Below, in pieces: positions 55,729 through 63,925 of a stretch of 64,000 nucleotides of DNA (position 1 is the stretch's first letter; each line of letters begins with the position of its first letter). The stretch covers positions 1 to 64,000 of the forward strand of contig JACZTL010000008.1 of assembly GCA_022573715.1 (NCBI GenBank), read 5' to 3'. Origin of the DNA: Bacteroidota bacterium. GTDB lineage: Bacteria; Bacteroidota; Ignavibacteria; Ignavibacteriales; Ignavibacteriaceae. The position numbers and the translations under genes are program-made. The notes under the pieces are model-generated. The model saw only the letters and a list, made by a program, of their open reading frames with translations, made no database searches and was not told where the DNA came from.

Positions 55729-56190
55729 ATGAAGCGTAAAACTAAAAGCGAGGGTAATATTGTGGAAATATTTTCTATCCCGGAAGAACTGAAAGAAGTT
55801 AAACTCCCATTGTTTTTAACCAAGATCCAAGCCGGTTTTCCATCTCCGGCTGAGGACTATATTGACCAAAAGTTAGACCTTAACGAGTATGCCATTAAGC
55901 ATCCTTCGGCTACATTTTTTGTAAGAGTTAACGGCGAAAGTATGATAAACGCGGGCATATTTCACAACGATTTGCTTATTGTTGACAGGTCGCTTCAACC
56001 CCAAAATAATTCAATTATAATTGCGAATCTTGACGGTGAATTGACCGTAAAAAGATTCAGCAAAAAAAGAAATAAATATTATCTTGTTGCAGAGAACGAA
56101 AACTTCCCGGATATTGAGGTGAACGGTGACAGAAACTTTGAGGTTTGGGGAGTGGCAACGTTTGTGCTGCATTCATTAAGGAATATATGA
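55729..56190 (+). CDS. umuD: UmuD-like LexA/S24 family autoprotease
   Basis: A 153-residue polymerase V subunit. The self-cleavage site is Ala35-Gly36 (IQAGFPSP), the nucleophile Ser71 (GESMI) and the general base Lys108 (LTVKRF). After RecA-stimulated cleavage it would form UmuD'. The ATG at 55729 follows GAGGCATA. The stop overlaps the umuC start by 4 bp. A fossil copy of its leader is at 7076. Confidence 0.93.
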   Translation: MKRKTKSEGNIVEIFSIPEELKEVKLPLFLTKIQAGFPSPAEDYIDQKLDLNEYAIKHPSATFFVRVNGESMINAGIFHNDLLIVDRSLQPQNNSIIIANLDGELTVKRFSKKRNKYYLVAENENFPDIEVNGDRNFEVWGVATFVLHSLRNI

Positions 56191-57458
56191 GTAGACCGAT
56201 TTTTGCACTGATAGATTGTAACAATTTTTACGCTTCCTGCGAGAGAGTCTTTAACCCGAAGTTAAACAACGTTCCAGTTGTGGTTCTCTCAAACAACGAC
56301 GGCTGTATTATTTCGCTCTCCAACGAGGCGAAAGCAATCGGCATAAAAATGGGTGAACCGATTTTCAAAATTCCGCACATGGTAAAAAAGCATAACATAC
56401 AGGTGCTCTCCAGTAATTACACTCTCTACGGTGATATGTCGCAAAGGGTAATGGACACTCTGAAAAATTTTAGTGATGAAATTGAAGTTTACAGCATAGA
56501 CGAAGCGTTTATAAAAATTAGTAACTATACATTTGATTCCCTTACTGAGTATGGAAGGAAAATCCGCAAAACCGTAAAGCAGTGGACGGGGATTCCGATT
56601 AGCGTGGGAATATCACCGAGCAAAACATTGTGCAAAGCAGCGAATCATATTGCAAAAAGAATGAAGGAATATAACGGTGTGCTTGATTTAACCGACCACA
56701 AAGATGCCGACAAACTGCTGGATAAAATTGATGTACGCGATATCTGGGGAGTGGGAAGACAGTATACAAAATTTCTGAAGTCCTACAATATTAACACTGC
56801 CAAAGAACTTAAATATGCCGATGAAAAATTCATCCAAAAATATATGACGAAGGTAGGCAGGCAGACAGTATTGGAATTGAAAGGAATTGCCTGCAAGGAA
56901 CTTGAGCAGGAAACCTCCGACAAAAAAGGCATCTGCTGTGCAAAAAGTTTCGGGCACAAGTTGGAGGAACTTTATGTAATTAAAGAAGCTTTGGCAAATT
57001 ACGTAAGCATAGCTGCCGCAAAACTGCGCCGTCAAAACTTAGCGGCGAGTGAGGTGGTAGTTTTTATTGAAACAAACAGGTTCACAAGCGATCCACAGTA
57101 TTTTAACTCTGCTTCTATGGGACCTGAAATACCGTCCTCTTACACACCCAAGCTTATAAACATTGCTCACAAACTGCTTGATGAAATATTCCGTAAAGGA
57201 TATAAATATAAAAAAGTAGGTGTGATGTTCAATCACCTGGTAAAGCAAAACACAATACAATTTGATCTGTTCAAACCACAACCGACGACGGAAATGTTTA
57301 CGATAATGAAAACCGCAGACAGAATAAATTCGTTTTGGGGACGGAACACGGTTAAATCCGCCGCCTGCGGAGTGAACATAAGAACCTGGTGGATGAATCA
57401 GAAAAAACTTTCTAAGCGCTACACTACCGTGTGGAGCGAACTTCCTTTGGTGAGCTGA
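56187..57458 (+). CDS. umuC: DNA polymerase V catalytic subunit UmuC (Y family)
   Basis: A 423-residue Y-family polymerase for translesion synthesis. I use the ATG at 56187 (MSRPIFALIDCNNFYASCE), overlapping umuD by ATGA; a GTG at 56145 would add an unrelated tail. Catalytic acids are Asp10 and Asp105-Glu106 (YSIDEAF). Other motifs are GISPSKTLCKAANHIAK and the little-finger region near 250-370, and an N-terminal VLSNNDGCIISLSNEAKA segment typical of UmuC. It overlaps nothing downstream and is followed 5 bp later by the SRAP gene. Confidence 0.95.
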   Translation: MSRPIFALIDCNNFYASCERVFNPKLNNVPVVVLSNNDGCIISLSNEAKAIGIKMGEPIFKIPHMVKKHNIQVLSSNYTLYGDMSQRVMDTLKNFSDEIEVYSIDEAFIKISNYTFDSLTEYGRKIRKTVKQWTGIPISVGISPSKTLCKAANHIAKRMKEYNGVLDLTDHKDADKLLDKIDVRDIWGVGRQYTKFLKSYNINTAKELKYADEKFIQKYMTKVGRQTVLELKGIACKELEQETSDKKGICCAKSFGHKLEELYVIKEALANYVSIAAAKLRRQNLAASEVVVFIETNRFTSDPQYFNSASMGPEIPSSYTPKLINIAHKLLDEIFRKGYKYKKVGVMFNHLVKQNTIQFDLFKPQPTTEMFTIMKTADRINSFWGRNTVKSAACGVNIRTWWMNQKKLSKRYTTVWSELPLVS

Positions 57459-57463
57459 ATTAT

Positions 57464-58108
57464 ATGTGCGGAAGATTTGAAAATAAGCAGGTTCCCTTTG
57501 AAGTAATTGAAGCAATTGAAGAAGAGAATTACGAGATAGCAAACAGAACAGAAGGAAGGAAATATCCCACCGAAGACATACGTCCCACAAATAAAATAAT
57601 GACAATTGTTAACGGCAAAAATAAATTGGCTCTGACTACAACAAAGTGGGGGATAAAATTTTCTGATAAATCGCCGCTTATTTTTAACTCACGCATAGAA
57701 ACAATAAAAACTAAAAAGTTTTGGACGGGTTTGTTTGAAAGAAACAGAGCCGTTGTCCCGATGACAGCTTTTTACGAATGGCCAAAAATAAACGACAAGA
57801 AAGTACAGCACAAAATATATTTGAAAGACATTCTACTATTTTACGTGGCAGCTATTTCATTTGTAAAAGACGGGGAAGTCTGCACATCGCTAATCACTGT
57901 ACCGCCGAATGAATTTATGGAAGGAGTGCACAACAGAATGCCGGTTATTCTTAATCTTAAAAATTCTGTTTCATTCTTAAATAATACTGTGGAAGAAAAT
58001 TTTAATGTTTGTATTCCGTATCCTAATAAGAAACAATTAGCAATGGAAGAAGCGGAATTAACAAATTATAACGAAAAGAAAAAAGTGCTGAAGTTAAAAA
58101 AGAAGTAA
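57464..58108 (+). CDS. yedK: SOS response-associated peptidase (SRAP/YedK, HMCES-like)
   Basis: A 214-residue protein that covalently caps abasic sites in single-stranded DNA. I use the ATG at 57464 because the catalytic Cys2 must follow the initiator Met (MCGRF); the GTG at 57431 lies inside umuC. Other active-site residues are Asn75 (FNSRIE), Glu105 (FYEWP) and His156 (VHNRMP). Its place 5 bp after umuC makes a single SOS operon of two lesion-tolerance systems. Confidence 0.94.
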   Translation: MCGRFENKQVPFEVIEAIEEENYEIANRTEGRKYPTEDIRPTNKIMTIVNGKNKLALTTTKWGIKFSDKSPLIFNSRIETIKTKKFWTGLFERNRAVVPMTAFYEWPKINDKKVQHKIYLKDILLFYVAAISFVKDGEVCTSLITVPPNEFMEGVHNRMPVILNLKNSVSFLNNTVEENFNVCIPYPNKKQLAMEEAELTNYNEKKKVLKLKKK

Positions 58109-58112
58109 ATAG

Positions 58113-58499
58113 ATGATTACAACTATAGGACAATTGTTAATAATTCTTTCGGGCATCTGGCTCATAGCCGTGAGCGCCGTTATGTTTATTAAACCCAAAA
58201 TAGCATCTTACTATTTCAAAAAAGCTGCAAGTACAAATTTTATAAATTACTCTGAAATTATAATACGATGTATTTGGGGGATATCACTTTTGTTGTGTGC
58301 TGGGTTGTCTAAATTTTCGGAGTTTTTTAAGATTTTTGGATTAGTTATAATTGGGACTTCGTTAATTCTATTTTTTATACCACGTAAATGGCATGCAAGA
58401 TATGCCGTCTGGTCAGTCACTTTTATTGAACCTTATATGAGAGTTGCATCACTATTTTCTTTTGTGTTAGGTATTTTTCTGATATATGCAGTAATTTAA
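58113..58499 (+). CDS. Unknown four-helix membrane protein after the SRAP gene
   Basis: A 128-residue protein with about four transmembrane helices and a small cytoplasmic loop (FFIPRKWHARYAVWSVTF at about 86-103). I recognise no family. The ATG lies 4 bp after the SRAP stop, so it is probably the last gene of the umuDC-SRAP transcript. Its end lies at the right 47-nt repeat. Confidence 0.5.
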   Translation: MITTIGQLLIILSGIWLIAVSAVMFIKPKIASYYFKKAASTNFINYSEIIIRCIWGISLLLCAGLSKFSEFFKIFGLVIIGTSLILFFIPRKWHARYAVWSVTFIEPYMRVASLFSFVLGIFLIYAVI

Positions 58500-58515
58500 T
58501 TAGGAAATTTTAGGT

Positions 58516-58562
58516 GGCTCTCACTGCTTGCCACGAATTTTGTTTCGGGGGTCGCACCGTGG
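58516..58562 (+). repeat. Right copy of the 47-nt inverted element
   Basis: This is the inverted partner of 52875-52921 (38 of 47 matches, last 20 nt identical). It begins 17 bp after the four-helix protein gene and ends before the small DUF6868-like gene. Confidence 0.65.
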
Positions 58563-58607
58563 CAGAGAATGGCAGCTAAGTGGAAGGCTTTGTTAGATGT
58601 ACAATGT

Positions 58608-58850
58608 TTATCCAACAATCAACAAAGCCACGTATGGAACTACATTGAAGACCAGAAAAATAATTTTGAACAACCCGAGGAAGGAGTAAAAGACCACGTT
58701 GAATGTTTCTCGTGGAATGGGAAACCATTTGTTTTGCGTACGGTACACCAAATCCGGAGCCAATGAATACATTGTGATCCAGAGGACCAACAGGGCACCG
58801 TTTATTATAGTACACCACATAAAGAATATTGTTAATGTCTGAATATCCAT
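58608..58850 (-). CDS. Small membrane protein resembling DUF6868
   Basis: An 80-residue protein with two hydrophobic segments. The N-terminus MDIQTLTIFFMWCTIINGA and the C-terminal NVVFYSFLGLFKIIFLVFNVVPYVALL, split by PDLVYRTQNKWFPIPRETF, closely resemble the DUF6868 group of small membrane proteins, whose function is unknown. GGAG precedes the ATG (GAGCAGCATCATGG on the minus strand). Overlapping frames are less convincing. Confidence 0.7.
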   Translation of the reverse strand: MDIQTLTIFFMWCTIINGALLVLWITMYSLAPDLVYRTQNKWFPIPRETFNVVFYSFLGLFKIIFLVFNVVPYVALLIVG

Positions 58851-59137
58851 GATGCTGCTCCTTTATCTTAATGATTCTATCATAATGTTAAACCCAATGT
58901 TGTGTTTTTTTATTATAAATTTTTCAGCGTATTAGACTTTTATTATTAATTATAAAGTTTGAACAAAAAGAACTTTTTTACTTATAAGAAAAGGGGTTAC
59001 GAATACGTATCTACGCTGCGATAACTATTTTATTGTAAATGCATTTTTTTAAATTAGTTCTCAATTATTTGTCTGCACATAATATAGAAAAAGTTTCCGG
59101 CAAAGACATTATATAAAAAAGAAAAAATAATTAACAC
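58851..59137. other. Non-coding AT-rich spacer
   Basis: There is no gene and no clear hairpin. It separates the small membrane-protein gene start from the end of the ALDH gene; both are on the minus strand. Confidence 0.4.
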
Positions 59138-60529
59138 TTACAAAACATCACTCTTTATTACAATCATTTTTTCCCGCGTCATTTCATCCATCGAGTATGA
59201 AATTCCGCCCATTCCAATTCCCGAAGAATCTCTTCCGCCAAAAGGCATCCAATCAACACGGAATGCGGTATGATCATTTACCATCACTGCAGTAGCATTA
59301 AGTTTCTTTACAGTATCCAAAGTGGTATCAAGATTATTAGTGAATACTGAAGCTTGAAAAGCGTAAGGTAAAGAATTCGCTTTATCAATTGCTTCGTTCC
59401 TATCTGAGTAAGAGTAAATACAAACCACAGGACCGAATATCTCTTGTGTTGTTACTTTTACATCACCGGGAGGGTTTAACAGCACGGTTGGTTTATATAA
59501 AGTATCTGATATTCTTTTCCCGCCGCATAGAACTTTAGCTCCTTTTGATGCAGCTTCATTTACCCATTCTTCTACACGGTCAACTTCTCTCGGTAAAATA
59601 AGTGGACCCACCTCGGTTTCTTTTTCAAGCGGATTTCCGACAATAAGAGCACTTGCCATTTTTGCTAACTTGTCGGCTACATCTTCACAAATACTTTCGT
59701 GTACAAATACTCTCTGAACCGAAACACAAACTTGTCCCGCGTGATAAAATCCACCTTTAAGTAATGCCGGCAGCATCGAATCTACATCAGCATCTTGTTC
59801 TACAATTACAGGAGCAGCACCACCATGTTCCAAAGCACATCTTGTTCCGGGTGAAAGTTTAGAACGCAAATACCAGCCAACCTTTGCCGAGCCGATAAAT
59901 GATAAATAATTTATTCGTTGGTCTGAAACTAGTTTTTCAGCCGCATCGTTTTCAGTAACTATAACCTGGCACCAGCCATCCGGCAGTCCGGCTTCTTTTA
60001 AAATATCCATAAACGCCAGGCAGGAAAGAGGTGTAGTGAGAGCCGGTTTAATTATCACGGGTGATCCTACTGCAATTGCAGGCACGGTTTGATGAATTGT
60101 TAAATTAAGCGGATGATTAAATGCGCTTATAGAAGAAACGACTCCAATAGGTTCGTGCATAGTGAAAGCCAATCTGTTTGCAGATGATTTGGTATGACCC
60201 ATTGGGATCTGCACACCTTTCATTTGTCCGATATACTCAACAGCCAATTTCACACCGTTGATGGCTCGCAGTACTTCAACTTTAGAATCAATATAAGGTT
60301 TGCCTCCTTCTTCTGCGGCAATTTTTGTTAACTCTTCAACGCGGGTGCTCATAATTTGTGCAACACGTTCTAATATTTCAACCCGTCTGTAAGCAGGCAG
60401 CCATTTTGAACGATCCTTGAAAAGTCCATAAGCTGTAGAAAGCGTTTCTTCAACTTCCTCAGTTCCAACCATAGGAATTTCTTTAATTAGTTTGTTATCG
60501 TATGGAGAGAATACTTTTAATTTCTTCAT
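59138..60529 (-). CDS. NAD(P)-dependent aldehyde dehydrogenase
   Basis: A 463-residue ALDH-superfamily enzyme. Catalytic residues are Asn138 (AFNHPLN), Glu234 (LEHGGAAP) and Cys268 (HAGQVCVSVQR); the cofactor loop lies near FIGSAKVG (211-218). The order with the saccharopine-dehydrogenase-like gene suggests alpha-aminoadipate semialdehyde as substrate, but that is inference. It is the last gene of the ThDP-ALDH pair, 14 bp after the ThDP enzyme. Length is slightly shorter than usual (about 480). Confidence 0.9.
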   Translation of the reverse strand: MKKLKVFSPYDNKLIKEIPMVGTEEVEETLSTAYGLFKDRSKWLPAYRRVEILERVAQIMSTRVEELTKIAAEEGGKPYIDSKVEVLRAINGVKLAVEYIGQMKGVQIPMGHTKSSANRLAFTMHEPIGVVSSISAFNHPLNLTIHQTVPAIAVGSPVIIKPALTTPLSCLAFMDILKEAGLPDGWCQVIVTENDAAEKLVSDQRINYLSFIGSAKVGWYLRSKLSPGTRCALEHGGAAPVIVEQDADVDSMLPALLKGGFYHAGQVCVSVQRVFVHESICEDVADKLAKMASALIVGNPLEKETEVGPLILPREVDRVEEWVNEAASKGAKVLCGGKRISDTLYKPTVLLNPPGDVKVTTQEIFGPVVCIYSYSDRNEAIDKANSLPYAFQASVFTNNLDTTLDTVKKLNATAVMVNDHTAFRVDWMPFGGRDSSGIGMGGISYSMDEMTREKMIVIKSDVL

Positions 60530-60543
60530 ATATTATTTCCTAT

Positions 60544-62184
60544 TTAAAGAATACAAGATTTTTCTTTTAACAATACATTTAGAATAGAATGGTTCAAAGA
60601 ATAATCAACTGCAAGTTCAATTACGTGAACACCATCTTTATTTAAACATTTTTCCAACACTTTGCAGAAATCTTCACAGCTATCCGGGCGGTATCCGGAA
60701 GCTCCATAACTTTCAGCATATTTTACAAAATCCGGATTTTTATAATCCAACCCAAAATTATCAAAGCCCATTCCTTCCTGTTTCCATTTTATCATTCCAT
60801 ACGCGTTGTCGTTTAATATTATCACAACCAAATTCAAACCGAGACGTACAGCAGTTTCTAATTCCTGAGAGTTCATCATAAAGCCGCCGTCACCGCAAAC
60901 GGAGATTACTTTTTTATCGGGATTGATTAACTTTGCAGCCATTGCGGAAGGAAGACCTGCGCCCATTGTGGCCAAAGCATTATCCAGTAAAAGTGTATTG
61001 GGTAGGTAACATTTGTAGTTGCGGGCAAACCATATTTTGTAAATTCCGTTATCAAGTGTAACTATTCCATCCTCAGGTAAAATATCACGTATGATATTAA
61101 CTATTCTTTGCGGCAGCAGAGGGAAGCGATTGTCCTTGGCATATTTTGACAAATGAGCATCAACCTCATTTTTTATTCGTTCGAAATAAGACAGGTCCCA
61201 ATTACTTGTATCGGAAAGGTGATATGCAATGTGTTTTACAGAAGTAGCTATATCGCCAACCACATTAAGCTGTGGAAAATAAACATCATCTACTTGTGCC
61301 GGGAAGAAATTTACATGTATAACTGTTCTGCCACCTTTTACCATAAAAAATGGTGGCTTTTCAATTACATCATGACCAATATTAATGATTAGATCTGCCC
61401 TGTCTATAGCGCAGTGAATAAAATCATTATCTGACAATGCAGCGGTTCCCAGAAAGTTTGAATGTCTTTCGTCAACGACACCTTTACCCAATTGTGTATT
61501 GAAAAACGGTATACCTGTTTTATCAATAAAAGCTCTAAGTACTTTACTTGTACGTTTACGGTTTGCACCGGCGCCAATTAAAAGTAACGGCATTGTAGCT
61601 GCCTCAATCAATTTGGCTGCTTCCTTGCACACTTGTTCGTCGGCATCAGGTCTGCGATAACCAACTACCTCGAACAATTTTTCTTCAGTATCTTCTGCAG
61701 CAATATCTTCCGGAAGCTCTATATGTACTGCACCGGGACGCTCTTCTATAGCTGTGCGGAAAGCTTCCCGTACAACAGAAGGAATGTTATTTCCGTTCAC
61801 TATTTGGCGTGTGAACTTTGTGATAGGGCGCATTAGATCCACAATGTCTATAATCTGAAATCTGCCCTGCTTACTTTTTTTTATAGGTTTTTGCCCGGTT
61901 ATCATCATCATTGGCATAGCACCCAGCTGTGCATAAGCCGCAGGTGTAATAAGGTTTGTGGCACCTGGTCCTAAAGTTGCCAGACAGACTCCCGGCTTAC
62001 CGGTTAGCCTGCCATAGGTGGCAGCCATAAATCCCGCGCCTTGTTCGTGGCGGGTAAGTATAAGTTTAATTTTAGATTTTCTTAGAGATTCAAGAAAATC
62101 AAGGTTCTCTTCTCCGGGTAGTCCGAAGATATATTCTACGCCTTCATTTTCCAATGCTTTAATAAAAAGATCAGATGTTTTCAT
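60544..62184 (-). CDS. Acetolactate-synthase-like thiamine diphosphate enzyme
   Basis: A 546-residue ThDP-dependent enzyme of the acetohydroxyacid synthase/AlsS class. Glu47 activates ThDP (RHEQGAGFMAATYGRLTG), and the ThDP-Mg motif spans 431-460 (GDGGFMM ... NDNAYGM). LATLGPGATNL follows the Glu helix. The C-terminus is somewhat unusual (VLLKEKSCIL). With no small subunit in sight and a neighbouring ALDH, a catabolic decarboxylase or lyase acting on a 2-oxo acid is as likely as acetolactate synthesis. It precedes ALDH by 14 bp on the same strand. Confidence 0.8.
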   Translation of the reverse strand: MKTSDLFIKALENEGVEYIFGLPGEENLDFLESLRKSKIKLILTRHEQGAGFMAATYGRLTGKPGVCLATLGPGATNLITPAAYAQLGAMPMMMITGQKPIKKSKQGRFQIIDIVDLMRPITKFTRQIVNGNNIPSVVREAFRTAIEERPGAVHIELPEDIAAEDTEEKLFEVVGYRRPDADEQVCKEAAKLIEAATMPLLLIGAGANRKRTSKVLRAFIDKTGIPFFNTQLGKGVVDERHSNFLGTAALSDNDFIHCAIDRADLIINIGHDVIEKPPFFMVKGGRTVIHVNFFPAQVDDVYFPQLNVVGDIATSVKHIAYHLSDTSNWDLSYFERIKNEVDAHLSKYAKDNRFPLLPQRIVNIIRDILPEDGIVTLDNGIYKIWFARNYKCYLPNTLLLDNALATMGAGLPSAMAAKLINPDKKVISVCGDGGFMMNSQELETAVRLGLNLVVIILNDNAYGMIKWKQEGMGFDNFGLDYKNPDFVKYAESYGASGYRPDSCEDFCKVLEKCLNKDGVHVIELAVDYSLNHSILNVLLKEKSCIL

Positions 62185-62520
62185 AGTAATAAGTTTGTTT
62201 AGTTTTAGTTATTATTTAAAAGTTAAATATAATAATTCAAAAATATCGTAATTAAAGTGACAGAGTAAATATTAGTGACCAAAAGAGAGAATAATGCATT
62301 GCATTGAGAGTTGTACTCAAAATTTCCTTATTCTATTTAACAATTTACGAAGTTTTAAAGCTAATAATATAAGTTCAAAAAGTTTGTTGAAAATTCCCCA
62401 ACTTAATTCCACTTTTTCAATTCATTTTTTTTACTCATCCTGAAAATATGAAAAATTTCTGCCTGGTGAAGACGGGTCACTTTTAAAATAGGGTCGGGTA
62501 ATTGCGGGTTATTTTTTTTG
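62185..62520. other. Non-coding spacer between the ThDP-enzyme and saccharopine-dehydrogenase genes
   Basis: No gene is visible. It holds the promoter region of the minus-strand ThDP enzyme gene and, at its right edge, a G-rich tract (TAGGGTCGGGTAATTGCGGG) before the T-run at the end of the next gene. No clear hairpin is seen. Confidence 0.4.
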
Positions 62521-63849
62521 CTAAAGTTTTATCGTTTTTCTTTTAAATTCAAAACCAAAGTTTTTCAATTCATCTAGTACAGGCTTGTAAAGTTCCGGAA
62601 GAGTCGGAGGCATTAAAACGCCAACAGCTTTAATTTTACCCTCAACTATAAGTTTTGCAGAAATAGCCGGCGGAAGAGCAACGGCTCTTGACATTGCCGA
62701 GGCGCCCTGCGGAATTCCTTTCACAACCATTGTGGCTAACCGTCTCTCTTTTAGTCCTCCGGGGAATTCAGCTAGTACATCGATGTGTAAGATGATCATG
62801 TCTTTTTCTTGAGGCAGATAGGACATCTTTTTAAGCATAAGATCCAGAAGCACATCTAAATTTGTACCGTTATTAATATTAATTTGTTCGTCATCAAAAA
62901 AGCCAAGCCACTTAAGGCGGTGTACAATGTCTGCATTAGATTCAACATTCAAATAATGACATAATTTATGTTCAAGATTATCAGGCGATTCTTCATTAAT
63001 TAAAGCAGCGGTAAATTGACGGTATGTTTTGCCCGTGAAATTATTAACTTTATCATTTTTCAACAGACCAAGAGCTATCACATTTTTCATATGATTACAA
63101 TATCCGGAAAATCTTAAAAGCCCCCGGTAAAAAGATACGTCCTTATCCAAGCCAAATGGTTTCACATATTTTTCTACGTCTTTATTCGGATATGATTCAA
63201 AAGTCCCTAAATCATCTATATCTACATACCAGAAGTGTTCGAACAATTTATCACCAGGCACTTCAATTTTTTTACCGTTCTTAAGGTACGCGGCAGCTGT
63301 TTGCGCTGCTACAAAAACAGTCCTTGGATCCCAAGAAAACTTATAACCCATTGGATTATTGTTGGACTCAAATGAAGGAAGTCCGCTTCCGTAAGAGTTA
63401 AGACTGATTACCCGGCCGCCTTCTTCTTTTATTTCATCCAAAACCATTTGAGTGCCAAAATGATCCATACCGGGTACTTCACCCAATTCATTTAGTATCA
63501 ATAATCCTTTTTCTTCAACCTCATCTTTTAAAGCTAACAATTCAGGAATTTCGTAAGCAGTAGTTAACATATTCTTGCCGTTTCGCAAACAGGATTTGGC
63601 AACATGAATATGAATTGGCTTGGGAACCATGCTAATAGCAATATCAACTTCACGGATTACATTATCAAGAATATCAGGATCATTATTAGACCATTCAACA
63701 GCCCTGCCCGCTGTTCTTCCATCAACAACTTTTTCGGCTTTTTCAAGAGTTCTATTTAAAACTATTACTTGATATCCACAGTTATTAATAAAATAATCAA
63801 CTAGTGGTTGGGTCATTAAGCCGGCGCCAACAATTGCAACTTTCTTCAT
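62521..63849 (-). CDS. Saccharopine dehydrogenase-family protein
   Basis: A 442-residue NAD(P)-dependent oxidoreductase. The N-terminal Rossmann loop is KVAIVGAGLMTQPLVDYF (3-20), followed by NRTLEKAEKV. The C-terminal saccharopine-specific part has ELGEVPGMDHFGTQMVLDE, YGSGLPSFESNNNPMGYKFSWDP, and PGGLKERRLATMVVKG. Length and order match saccharopine reductase/dehydrogenase (forming saccharopine or aminoadipate semialdehyde), as in lysine catabolism. It is the first gene of the leftward cluster, with an inverted repeat upstream. Confidence 0.88.
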   Translation of the reverse strand: MKKVAIVGAGLMTQPLVDYFINNCGYQVIVLNRTLEKAEKVVDGRTAGRAVEWSNNDPDILDNVIREVDIAISMVPKPIHIHVAKSCLRNGKNMLTTAYEIPELLALKDEVEEKGLLILNELGEVPGMDHFGTQMVLDEIKEEGGRVISLNSYGSGLPSFESNNNPMGYKFSWDPRTVFVAAQTAAAYLKNGKKIEVPGDKLFEHFWYVDIDDLGTFESYPNKDVEKYVKPFGLDKDVSFYRGLLRFSGYCNHMKNVIALGLLKNDKVNNFTGKTYRQFTAALINEESPDNLEHKLCHYLNVESNADIVHRLKWLGFFDDEQININNGTNLDVLLDLMLKKMSYLPQEKDMIILHIDVLAEFPGGLKERRLATMVVKGIPQGASAMSRAVALPPAISAKLIVEGKIKAVGVLMPPTLPELYKPVLDELKNFGFEFKRKTIKL

Positions 63850-63906
63850 TTATACAACACTTTATTTTAAGACTATATATTTAATTTTTATCAATTAGAA
63901 AAATAC

Positions 63907-63925
63907 ATGTAATTGTAAATTACAT
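63907..63925. promoter_or_regulatory. Perfect 8-3-8 inverted repeat upstream of the saccharopine-dehydrogenase gene
   Basis: ATGTAATT-GTA-AATTACAT is perfectly symmetrical and lies 57 bp before the ATG at 63849. Size and position are those of an operator for a dimeric regulator. Which regulator uses it cannot be read here. Confidence 0.5.

Noticed and set aside
56688-57605. Minus-strand frames 56688-57035 and 57039-57605
   Set aside because: They are shadows of umuC and the SRAP gene, whose catalytic residues are complete on the plus strand.
58569-58818. Plus frame 58569-58766 and minus frame 58576-58818
   Set aside because: Both overlap the DUF6868-like reading frame 58608-58850, which has a leader and a plausible two-helix membrane protein; the alternatives have neither.
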